DNA of 64,000 nucleotides. Origin: Haematococcus lacustris (taxonomy: Eukaryota; Chlorophyta; Chlorophyceae; Chlamydomonadales; Haematococcaceae). Under the pieces are notes generated by a model. It was not told the DNA's origin. It saw only the letters and a list, made by a program, of their open reading frames with translations, and did not search any database. Location of the stretch: positions 1 through 64,000 of the forward strand of contig JASKMD010000220.1 of the NCBI GenBank assembly GCA_030144725.1, given 5' to 3'. A program made the translations under genes and the position numbers. This document shows, piece after piece, positions 54,216 through 64,000 of the stretch; the stretch's first letter is position 1; every line of letters begins with the position of its first letter.

Positions 54216-54940
54216 GGTGCAAAACATAAAGCGGATCATAGCTGGAGGGGGTGACTAGTCCCTACTGTGCCGCCCACCATTACAGCGATACAGCGCTGCC
54301 ACACACAGTTTCGAGTTTCTTCACATCCTCGCCAAACGGCCTGCACCACCAGGAACCTCGCGCAGCCATGTTTGCCGGACGTCAGTGGTGTGCGCCACCG
54401 ACATGTCGTGCATCGCTAACGAATAGCCAAGGACGTAGCTTACCGGTGTAGCTAACCACGGTCTGCGATTGGGACACATTCGGGGTCACATGTGGCTGCC
54501 CGCATCGAAAGACTCCGATGGCAATTCCAGTCTTACATTAAACGCGCAATATCACATCGCAGCAGACGCAACAAACGTTACATCAAAAGATTGAGTAGGT
54601 GGGCTGCAGTTGCATGAAGATTGCCAACCCCATGTTGGGAACGCCTGATGTGCAGTGAATACGTTCAGAATTCATTCAAAATCTGAATGAAATTCTGCAA
54701 TTTTCACAAGCCTGTATGGTGCACGAATGGTGGCTCTAGTAGGAGCTTTTCATCCCTGTTTAACGCCCACAACACCGACTCCAGAAGAGGCCACCCTAGC
54801 TAAGCAATGACACCACATTGTCCCATGGACAAACATGCGGGCCCCATGGACAAACATGCGGAAAAGTGCTTGGAGCTAAGGGGGCGCTCCTTGCTATCAC
54901 TGCGCAAGCATGCCTATTGCAGGCTTTACATCTGTAGCAC
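54216..54940. other. Intergenic between ORF at 53.2-54.2 kb and right kinase
   Basis: No gene recognised. A near-perfect inverted repeat, CAGAATTCATTC / GAATGAAATTCTG, lies at 54666-54698. ATGGACAAACATGCGG is repeated in tandem at about 54824-54861. Confidence 0.4.
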
Positions 54941-57900
54941 TAGCGCACTCCGTCCCAGCCTTCGCTCTGGTGCCATGACCCCATTGCCGCAGCGATGTAT
55001 CTATGGGGCGTTTTGAAGCTGGCATTGGCCTGCCTTTTGACGCACTTGCTTGCACCTGTCGAATCTGGGCCGAGCTGGCTGGACTCCTGCGGACCTGTTG
55101 TCACGACAACTGCTGGCACCGCTCTTGGTCCCTCTGAAAGCAACGCCCAGCGCGCCGTATGCCAGCCCTCAGCGGACCCCATTCTTGTACCAGGTGCTGC
55201 GCCCGCTTGCCAGTCAGACGCTGCGCCCTCGCAGCCCTAGCCCGCTCCTATTATCCAACACCCGACCAGGAGGCCCATGCACTTGCAGGCGGGAGCAGCC
55301 TGGTGCTGCAGAACCTCGTGCTGACAGCTAACACAACCTTGATAGCAGACAACAGCACAGCATCAGCCAGCAACACCAGTGATGGCTCAGCTGTATCGCG
55401 ACTGCTGGCACTGCCTGGCTTGGTGCAGCTGAGCACAGCAACGGCACAGCTGGTGCTGACTAATGTGTCAGTGCAGTGCAGCTGCAGCTGGCTGGCTCAA
55501 CTGCAATCTACCGTCTGTAGCCAGCTGCAAGTGCAACAGCTGTCCGCTCTGCAGGTATGAAAGACTCGCGATGGTGTCAGCCCAATGAGGAGTGTGATGC
55601 TCACCTGGCTGTGTTCTGACTGCCCCAGGTGCTGCCTGGCCTGCTCTTCATCCCTGCGTGGCAAGGGACGCAGCTGCAGCTGAACGGCGTGGAGTTCTCT
55701 TGCAGCAGTGAAGCCGCAGTAGACAGCAGCGACACCAACAGTCAGGGCACAGGCTTGGCCCAGTGTGCAGTGCAGCATGTCACACAGTGGGCGCAGCTGG
55801 CCGCAGCCACAGTCAGCTTGCAGGCAGTGGCAGTCAGGGTGATAGTAGTGCTGGATGCAAGCCTTGCCATCCCCAGCAGTGCAGCAGACACTGTGTTGCA
55901 GATCTACAGGTGGGCATGCATGCCCAGCCAACATGCAGGCCAGGCCAGGGCCATCCTCACCAGCCATGCAGGCGCCTGCAGCTCCCTCCCTGGGCTGCTG
56001 AGCGTGCGCCCCACGCCTGCTGCCTCAAGCCTGCTGTGGCCCGGTCCTGCAGGGACGTGCGGCTCATGGCCCAGCTGTCGCCAGTCAGCCCTGACGGGCC
56101 CATCCAGCTCAGCATGGACTGCCTGCATGGGAAGGTAGGCTGCATGGCCCTCCTCCCCCTGACTACCATGCTGCTCCTCCAGCACTGGCCAGCCAAGTTA
56201 CCTTCTTGCTGCCCCTCTGGCGGGGCTGAGCTTATCAGGGGTCAGCCAGCTGTTCCGATGCCATGTCACTGCCCTGCTGATGGTGGATGCACAGCCCCGC
56301 GGCTGCTTGCCCCGCTGCGCAGGTGGTGTGGCGTGTGGACCCCCTGCGGGGCACCCTCACCTTCCAGGGCCTGGTGCTGCAGGACCTGCCCATGGTGCGT
56401 CTGGGGCTAATGGCTGCTCTGCCTGGTGTGCCTGGTGTGCTGTGCTCCCTCACCTGGCCGTATGTGATGCAATTGGGAGCAGGCCATGCTCTGAGCTGCT
56501 GACGCTGCGCCCTGTCCTGCTGCTGTCCTTGCACTGCAGGGGCGAGCCAGCAACATGCCCTGGGGTTCTATAGGCTGGGGCATATGGGCTGTCAGCGCAG
56601 AGAGGTGAGACACCAAGCAGTGCAAGACAGTGTCTATCCTGTCCAACAGCAACAACATGCCTTGCCTGACCCTTGCCAAGTGCATGCATCCTTATGCCAT
56701 GATGCAATGCGAGCCACTGTTGGTGTGCGTGTGATGTGATGTGTGATTTCCACAGTGTGTGTGCATGTTTGGTTGACAATCGTAACTTTCATCTGTCAGT
56801 CTATTTACGACATTTCCACAGAGCTGTGCTAGCATGCTCTGTAGCATAAGCCACAGGGCGTATGCAGGCGTTGCGATCACCCACTGCTTCGTCCGTCAGT
56901 CAGTGTTTGGCCATGTGGTGGCAACAAGCAGTGTTCAACCTTACATAGTAGCACAAACAGTGAGCCTCTTTCCTTCAGTGTGCTTGTTGGCGCTTGGTGA
57001 GGATTGTTCAAGCCTTGGCGGGTGCGTGTCATCAACAGCGGGCCACATCCCAGAACCTGCACACAGCATGACAACAGCTGATTGGACTCCCTCTTGTATG
57101 CTGCACCCCTGCTGTGGTGCTGTACTGTGCTGCGGCTGTGAACCACACAGTGGCTGTACTCAGGCTCAGCTGTTACCTGCATGTGTCCACCCATGGTGCA
57201 ATGCGTTACTGCAGAGTGTGATTGTGACGATGTGCACAATGGTGCTCCCACTCTATGTCAGCAGCTACTCGAGGTTTTAATGCTGTGTGCATGCATATGT
57301 GTGTGTATGGGTCCGCTCCTGCAGGTGCAATGCATCCCTGCAGAGCGTGCGCGTGATCAACAGCACGCTGATCATGCCACGAACCACCCTGGACTACGTC
57401 GTACACTGGTTCCAGCAATATGGATCGTGAGTAGCCCCACACATGACAGGCAAGGTCATCTTCACCAGCCATGCAGGCGCCTGCAGCTCCCTCACTGGGC
57501 TGCTGAGCGTGCGCCCCACGCCTGCTGCCTCATGCCTGCTGTGGCTCGGGTCCTGCAGCACCGCATCCCCAGCAGCTCAGCACAGCACAGCACTGTGATG
57601 CTCCACCAGCCCTGAGCAGCCTGCTACATAGGAACTGTCATAGAATGGTTGAATAAATGGGAAAGGATGAGTGTGACCTAGCAGGTGGCCGTGCATAGAG
57701 TCACCATGATCATCGCCGTCATGATCAACATGAGCAGCAGCAGCACCCCCACCACCATTATATGGCATTGGCTGAGGTGCATTGAGTCAGGGGGATGCTG
57801 CCAGCGGGGCGCCTGGCTGCCCTACCCCACAGTGGCAGCAGCAGCTAAAGGAGGAGCAGCAGCAGCAGGGCCAGCAGTAGTAGCAGCAGGAGCAGCAGCA

Positions 57901-59722
57901 GGAAGAGAGGCAGCAGGAGGAGGGGCAGGAGCAGGAGTGACACGTCTGCCTTACTGGGTGCACACTGCTTTCAGGCAGTTCCCTGACCTGGCTTTGGCTG
58001 CTCAGTGGTTCGCCCAAGACCCCTCCTGCAATCCAATGGTGACCCGCGTCGTGCCTGTGGGCAGGGTAAGGGATGCTGGCCAGAGCAGCAGTGGGGGCCA
58101 GGTCAGAGCAGCTGGACTGGCCAGAGCAGCCAGAGGTGTGCCCACTCCCTTGCTGCCCTCCTGGACTTTGTACATGTGCAGGTCATTTTTGATAGCCAGT
58201 CAAACTGGGTAACACAAATCTCCAGGATCGTTGGAGTGTACCTGGAGCAGGTAGTGTTTAGGAGTGGCACCACCAAGCCTGGCACGCCCCCCTCCCAATG
58301 CCCCCCTCTTGACTATGGCAAGCTGTTCAGCAACCCCGTCCCGCCCTTCCCCAGCATCCTGTGGATCACCAGCCCTGCCCAGCTGATACAGGCGCTGGTG
58401 GGCAGCAGCACAGCGCAGTACCTGGTGCTGCTCAACAACATGTCAGTGAGCGCAGCCGACTGGGCAGCAGCCCTGCCAGCAGCCAGCACTGCACCGGGCA
58501 GTAGCAGCAACAACAGCAGCAGCAACATGTCAGGCACATCAGGTGCCGGCCCTCCCCCTGGGCTGGCCTCAATCAGCCTGAGCCGCTCTGTCACGCTGTC
58601 AGGCTGGCCGGGCGTGATGACAGTGCTGGACTGGCAGGGCCTGGCGGACCAGCTGCTCCTCACCTCTGCGGCCAGCCTGACCCTGCGTGAGTCATGCACA
58701 CCTGGCTGCTGGGGAGGGCTAAGGCGGGCCCACTGGGTGCCAGGCTGTGCAGGCCCTGCCCACTAGCCTCACAGCAGCCTCCTGGCAGGTGTTCGACTAA
58801 GGCTACGCTCTGCCTAGCAGCTGCCAGCCGTCAGCAGTGTGCTGTTGCCCAACCGCTGCTGGCCCTGTGCAGCCCCCTTGCTGCCCCTGTTGCCCCGCCC
58901 CTGCAGGCAACCTGGTCATCATGAACGGGGCGCCGCAGTCAGCACCGGCCCTGGCGCAGACGCTGGTCAAGCCCGAGCTGGCTCCCTACACCGGCCCATT
59001 CATCCTGCACAGGTCGGCAAGCCACCTGGCTGCTGATGCCCTGGCTGTACCTACAGCGCTGCATGCGTGCTTTTGCCTGCATTGAGGCTAAAGACCTGAC
59101 CCCTAACCCCTGGCCCCTGCTCTGCTGCCCTGGCCACTGCTCTGCTGTCCTGGCCCCTGAGCACTGTCAGCACTGGCTCCAGGCTGGCAGCTGCTGTGCT
59201 GGTCTGCAGGGACCAGCTGAGCCTGACGCTGCAGCAGGCGGTGAAGGTGGTGCTGTGGCCAGCTGCCTTTGATGCAGTTAAGCAAGTGTCAGGTTTCCAC
59301 TCCATGCCCCAGGTGTGTGCCCTTCCACCAGGCCCCTGCCCAGGCCCATCACTGGGCGAGCCCAGCGCCCAGTGATGGGTAGGGCGGGAGTGTGGCAGCG
59401 CAGCACACCAGCCCTTGCCGACAGCAGGCAGGTGGCCCCCTGCTGCCTCAGCTTCTGCCAGCCCCCTGCACTGCCGGCCACTGGCAGCGGTCCTGGCCAC
59501 ACAGACACATCACGTGTGCCCAGTGCCATGTGAGCCCAGCTGGCCCCTGCTGCCCGGCCTGGCTGCTGCAGGTGCCTGGCAGTGCCCTGCCGCCTGAGCT
59601 GATGGTGTACTCCAGTGCCCTGGGCGAGGCCAGCTTCCTGGGGGTGGACGTCACGCTGCTGTCCCTGGCAGCAGGAGATGCAGCCCTGGGCCTGCCCTAC
59701 CCCTCCCTGCCACCCCCCGTTG
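54941..59722. repeat. Inverted duplication, ectodomain block, right arm
   Basis: Partner of 40165-44711 in opposite orientation. Differences include a 2-bp deletion near 55269, which falls in the proposed intron 1, and an extra ~1 kb around 56.8-58.0 kb. Confidence 0.9.
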
Positions 59723-62700
59723 CCACTGCTGTCACCCCAGCAGAGGCCAGGCGGGTAGGAATGCAAGTCATCCTTCCTGCAGTGCTGGTGCCCACGTGTG
59801 TAGTAGCAGTGGGCGGGGCGCTGTTCTGGGGGTGGCGTCGGCGGCGCCAGCACCATAGTGCAAAAGACATCGTGGGTGCTACCTTCAGTGTCAAGCCCTT
59901 GCATGATATGGAGGAGCCTCTGCATGAAATGGAGAGAGGATTAGCTGGCCTGGGGCTGGGTCATCAGGCCTTGCACACCTCAGACTCTGCTGTCCGACAC
60001 ACGGCTGAGCTGCATGTCGCCAACGACTCCGCTGCTGAGGAGTACATGCATGCCCAGTTGCTGGCCACTGGCAGCGACCAAAGTTTACTCACCAAGTTCA
60101 TGCAGCCTCAAGCAGCAGGGCTGAGGGAGGCAACTGGTGCCAGTAGCTCGTCCAAGTCTCTGCTGGGCATGATGACTACGCAACATACAAGGCAGGTGCC
60201 ATACCAGGCGCCATGCCCATCTGCCCTGCCCAATGTTGCAGTCACTGCTCTCTCCAAGATAAAGAAAAAGAGTGACTGCGCTCTTGCCAGTGAGCATTCT
60301 TAAAGGGAGCAGGGTAGCATCTAAGGTGTCCCCTCGCTGCCCTCCCACTAGCCTTTCTCTTGCGAAGCTATTGCTGCCTCACACCTCCGCTGCTGCCACC
60401 GCCGTTGCTGCTGCTGGCACTGCTGCTGGCACTGCTGCTGGCACTGCTGGTGCTGCCGCTGCTGCTGCTGCTGTTGCCGCCGCTGCTACAGCTCCTCCTT
60501 GGGCCCTCTGCTCCACTGACAGGGAAGCGCTTGCAGCCTAGACCCTGATGCCCATGGCTGGCACTCTCAGTGGCCCATCCATGCCGTGCTTGGCCACCCA
60601 CCCACCCATGCCATGCCAACCCCTTGGGGTGATGATGATGGTGATCCTGTTTAGGCCGTACTGTGTGCCTGACATGGCTTCCGCACGCGCTGTGCATCTC
60701 GTTTTGTACACATGAAGGCGGCGGCCCTGCTGAGGCCCCACTGCGAGGTCCACAGTTACGTCCGCACATGCTCTGCACCTCTTTTTGCACATGCCAAGAA
60801 GTGACGATGTTAACCATGGTTGTCACGCCCCGCTCCATGTCCTCGCAGGTCATCCGGCTCGGCCGGCACACACAGTAGCACCTCAGCCAAGACCAGTACC
60901 ACTGCCTCACAGACCATAAGTTCAAATCCTCCTCCTGGCTCTGGACCACCCAGACTTTTAAGCCGCCGTGCAGCAACCACGTCTGCTCAACGCCCGCGTA
61001 GCAATACTGCCCTTCATACTCCCCCCACCGGCATGCCATCCCAGACATCATCTCCCCTCCAGCACTCTGACGATGAGTACGGGGACAGCAGTGACAGTGA
61101 CAGCTTCGACAAGCCAGCGCCGGGGATGTCGAACCTGCTGATCAATCAAATGCAACGAAAGGAGGGGATGCAGGTGAGCAGATGTGCTGCGCAGGGAGGT
61201 GTACAGCCCCACCTCACCCTCACCCCTCATATGTCTGTTGCAGGGTGTCATCATTCTCATCTCACTCTCATCTCATCAATGAGGTCACTGGAAGGCATGG
61301 CATGGAGGTGTACAGTAGACCTGAACAACCATAGTCAGCGCTAAGGTAGTGACGCCATCAGTGCGAAGGGGTGCATGCTGCTATTACCTCAGCGGTGAGC
61401 AGCCAGCTGTTGTGCCATGTGCACAGACAGCCTTCCAAGGGTGTGCTGACTGGGGCAGTAGGCAGTGATTATCTTGGGACCAGCAGGCAGTGTTGCAGCT
61501 GGAGTCGCCCCTCACCTGCCCAGTTGCCTGTTCTGTACCAAGCCAGTCCCAGTTCCAATGCGAGTGTAGCACCAGCAACAATTCAGGCTGGCTTCATGCA
61601 AGCACGTCAGGCCTCACAGATCTGGCACAATTCATATCGTGCATTGCTTGCTGGGCCAACAGCCTGCACTGACGCCTGGGCCACAAGGCTCCAGGTCAGG
61701 TGCACACCGCCTGTGTGGTACGCTGTCTGCCAGCCCTGCCTGGCCAGCTGTGCTGCTGCCAGCAGCTTCACATTGCCAGAGTTTGGGCCAGCCGTGCTGG
61801 GCCCCATGCAGGGCCCCTAGGCCCCATGGCTGCCTTATAATGTCAGACTTGAGCATGCGGGCAAGATGGCCCCTCTAAGGCAGCCTGTGCTCTTGTAGTA
61901 GTGTGTGGATAGCTGGCTGCTGGGTGCCCCGGTATAGCTCCTCACTGCTGACCACATCAGGGCCCCGGTGGATGCGCAGGATGCGGCGCGTGCAGGTGGT
62001 GTTGAACACATCTGGCTGCTGCAGCTGCTGCCAGGACAGGGCCCATGACTCTGCAGCTGCACACAGCAGGGTGGGCACCACCAGACTGTTGGTGCTGATG
62101 CGGGCTCTCAACAGCTTGTTGAGCTGCTGTGCCATGTGGTGCAGTGCTCATTAGCTTGCTGTGCCATGTAGCCAGCGCACTGCAACCGCCTGCCGACCTG
62201 CTGGGCTGAGGCTGTCACGGTAGTGCCTAGTTTCATGGGTCCTGGCTGTGGGTGCTGTTGCGCCACGTGTTGACGCTCCCAACCACCATGACCGGCAGCC
62301 GCAGCTGCTTCCACCGCAAGTAATGCTGCTGTGGCCCAGGCTATTGCAGTGGGCCCAGCTGGGGCCGGGCTGGTCTCCCCCATGGCTGCCTCAGCTGTGG
62401 GTGGGGTAAGGGGTTGGGCCCTGAGTCAATGAGGTCAACCGGTATGGTAGTGGGCTCATTGAGGTTGCCATCAAACTGCTGTTCCAACACCGCTGTCACC
62501 TCCTCGCCTGTTCCCATGCTTCGCCGTAAGCCGTATGTTGGGTGGCTGCGGCTTACCCTCCTGAGCTGCGCTGCTATCTCATAGGCCTTGTTTTGCCACA
62601 TGTATTGCTATTCATAGGTCTGGTTTCGCCACATGTATTGCTATTCATAGGTCTGGTTTCGCCACATGTATTGCTATTCATAGGCCTTGTTTCGCCACAT

Positions 62701-64000
62701 GTATTGCTATTCATAGGTCTGGTTTCGCCACATGTATTGCTTTGCCTGCTCAGCCTGTGCTTGCACATGGCGCTGCTGATCCTGTCTGACAGCTGTCCTT
62801 GCAGCCTGATGCACTGCAGGCACAGTCCGCCTAGGGCTGGGCTGTGCATCACGGTGGTGGGTAGAATTGAGTGTAACTTGTTGGTCGCTCTCTGTTGCTT
62901 GCTGCCTCACAGACTGACGGTGTATAGGAAGAACAGGGTCGGTGTAGCGGCACATACGCCAGACCAGACCCCTGACCCTGGCCCTGACCCCTCTTCCTGC
63001 TTGCCTGCATCTCCGCCCTGCTGCCGTGCTACCTGCCTGCCTCCCCTGTCTAACCTTTGTGCCAATAAGTATACAGTGCCCTGAAGAAGCTGGGCACGCC
63101 TTGCTGGGCCTGGCCAAGATGATATGAGATGCCTGGCTGTGCTGCCTGCAGTTCCCAATGCAGCACTCCAGCGTGGCACAGCAGTTCAGCACCATGATTA
63201 ACAACATGCAGCAGGAGCTGCAGCAGCAGGAGGTCGAAGTTGCCTGTGAGTCGCCTGCTATCAACGGCTTTGACCATGGCAGCCAGCACTGAGGCCAGTG
63301 CATCACACATCATCAGTGCCATCATCACACCCAGCATGCTGCTGACCATCACCATCATCAGGTTGGGAGTCGGTCAGTTTGGGGCCAGCAGCATTGGGGT
63401 GACAGCACTGCCACTTGACGGAGCAGCTTGCCACGCGTGGCATATGCCAGGCAGTGTCTGCTGGCTTGAGAGGCACTGGCCAAGGTGTCCGCTCACTAAG
63501 GTGTCGGTGGCCTGTGTGCCTGCAGGTGTCATTGGGCAGGGGGCGTTTGGGGTGGTTTACAAGGTGTGGCCCCCCTACCCTACGCTACCCTACCCCTCCT
63601 GCCTCACCCCTCCTTACCCCGACCTCCTCCCGCCCACCTCGCCCAGCCTGCTGTTGCAAAGCCGTCACCCCACCCTGGCAGCCCTAAAGCACAGGGGGTC
63701 GCAGCCTGAGGCATGCCAGTGCCACCGTGACCAACACCGCTGTGCAACATGCACCACCCAGCACTGGTGGTATCCCATCATCCAGTGGCACACGCCTTCC
63801 CTGCCCCATCATGCCTGCTCTGCCCTGTCAGGTGTGCCGGCTGTGTTACCCCTCACTGCCAGTGCTGACTGTGGCCTGTGTCCGGCGCCTGCTGCTGTCA
63901 CCAGCCAGCTGTGACCGCTCCACCGCCCCCTGGCCTGCCTGCCCAGGGCACCTGGAAGGGCCTGACGGTGGCTGTGAAGACGCTGGTGTTCACGGCCCTG
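54995..64000 (+). CDS. Receptor-like TKL protein kinase, right copy (partial)
   Basis: Starts MYLWGVLKLALACLLTHLLA like the left copy. The ectodomain follows the same exon plan (GGSSLVLQNLVL at 55290; VLPGLLFIPAWQGTQLQLNG at 55628; LFSNPVPPFPSILWI at 58322; GASFLGVDVTLLSLAAG-type end near 59650). The membrane span is VILPAVLVPTCVVAVGGALF (~59770), unrelated to the left copy's span and followed by WGWRRRRQ. The linker includes KPLHDMEEPLHEMERGLAGL (59895) and DSFDKPAPGMSNLLINQ (~61110). The kinase begins at GVIGQGAFGVVYK (~63525) and GTWKGLTVAVKTLVFTAL (63950), where the window ends. Both copies splice around the 2-bp indel, so this one may also be functional. Confidence 0.78.
55950..57562 (+). 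repeat. Internal ~110-bp duplication in right ectodomain
   Basis: ACCAGCCATGCAGGCGCCTG onward (about 55950-56060) recurs at about 57455-57562. The second copy sits in extra sequence of the right arm. Two related exons are also present, one near 57198 (CNALLQSVIV) and one near 57328 (CNASLQSVRVINSTLIMPRT), against one in the left arm. Confidence 0.75.
61800..62601 (-). pseudogene. LINE-type reverse transcriptase C-terminus in a kinase intron
   Basis: The minus strand reads LVVPTLLCAAAESWALSWQQ, CTRRILRIHRG and TLLQEHRLP, then a stop where a Trp would be expected, then RGHLARMLKSDIIRQ. This is the usual end of LINE ORF2 (LLYGSE.W ... C.RRIL.I ... RL.W.GH.ARM). Further upstream MWQNKAYEIAAQLRRVSRSH (62601) may belong to the same element. 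It lies antisense in the right kinase intron between the exons at ~61170 and ~63150. Confidence 0.7.
62583..62747. repeat. 33-bp tandem repeat, 5 copies
   Basis: Units AGG(C/T)CT(T/G)GTTTCGCCACATG start at 62583, 62616, 62649, 62682 and 62715. It begins where the LINE-related frame ends, so it may be an expansion of that element's edge. It lies in the right kinase intron. Confidence 0.92.
63250..64000. repeat. Inverted duplication, kinase N-lobe block, right arm
   Basis: Partner of 33400-34160 in opposite orientation; exons and introns are both conserved. It continues past the right edge. Confidence 0.9.

Noticed and set aside
55050..55331. Right kinase copy disabled by a 2-bp deletion near 55269
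   Set aside because: The deletion falls in a ~77-99 bp segment bounded by CAG|GT and TTGCAG|GC; splicing it restores the same frame in both copies.

Overview
The window looks like nuclear DNA of a chlorophycean (Volvocales-type) green alga. The evidence is GC-rich coding DNA with many short introns, heavy CTG/CAG and G-rich simple repeats, a flagellar-type tubulin polyglutamylase, a chloroplast DEG-type protease and receptor-like TKL kinases. The species is not determined; a Haematococcus- or Chlamydomonas-like alga is my inference.

Layout. 0-2.25 kb: minus-strand gene for a Q/P/A/S-rich protein that runs off the left edge. 2.4-4.3 kb: DNA transposon copy with inverted ends, containing a smaller inverted-repeat element. 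5.1-20.3 kb: a long, intron-rich TTLL6/13-type tubulin polyglutamylase gene (minus) whose introns hold a 2.5 kb GGCAGCAGC minisatellite and several other tandem repeats. 20.6-21.3 kb: remnant resembling the end of a TnpB/Fanzor-type protein. 21.3-26.1 kb: decayed Ty3/gypsy retrotransposon with a frameshift, a nonsense codon and a folded-back RNase H/integrase end. 26.1-27.8 kb: unknown minus-strand ORF split by a 947 bp inverted-end transposon. 28.2-29.7 kb: a Fanzor-element right end and a few possible exons.

29.9-44.7 kb (minus) is a receptor-like protein kinase gene: signal peptide, repetitive ectodomain, one membrane span, TKL-type kinase domain and Ser/Pro-rich tail. From 54.9 kb to the right edge (plus) a second copy lies in inverted orientation. 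The ectodomain and the kinase N-lobe, introns included, are nearly identical between the copies, while the membrane span and cytoplasmic linker differ completely. Between the arms are a DEG5-like protease (45.1-50.0 kb, minus) whose catalytic His is read as Arg, and an unnamed ORF (53.2-54.2 kb) with a weak histone-fold resemblance and a Gly-Ala tract.

The most notable system is a Fanzor element at about 34.8-38.6 kb, in an intron of the left kinase copy and antisense to it. Fanzors are the eukaryotic relatives of TnpB, RNA-guided RuvC nucleases. The five-exon gene reads as about 930 residues with RuvC I, II and III motifs. Its 3' end continues into a conserved 91-nt segment predicted to form three hairpins. 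That segment recurs at three other places in the window, each followed by different sequence, as expected for a guide-RNA scaffold plus guide. One copy keeps the last ~70 codons of the nuclease. Two unrelated inverted-end transposon families, a LINE fragment and tRNA-like SINE candidates complete a repeat-dense region in which most insertions sit in introns.
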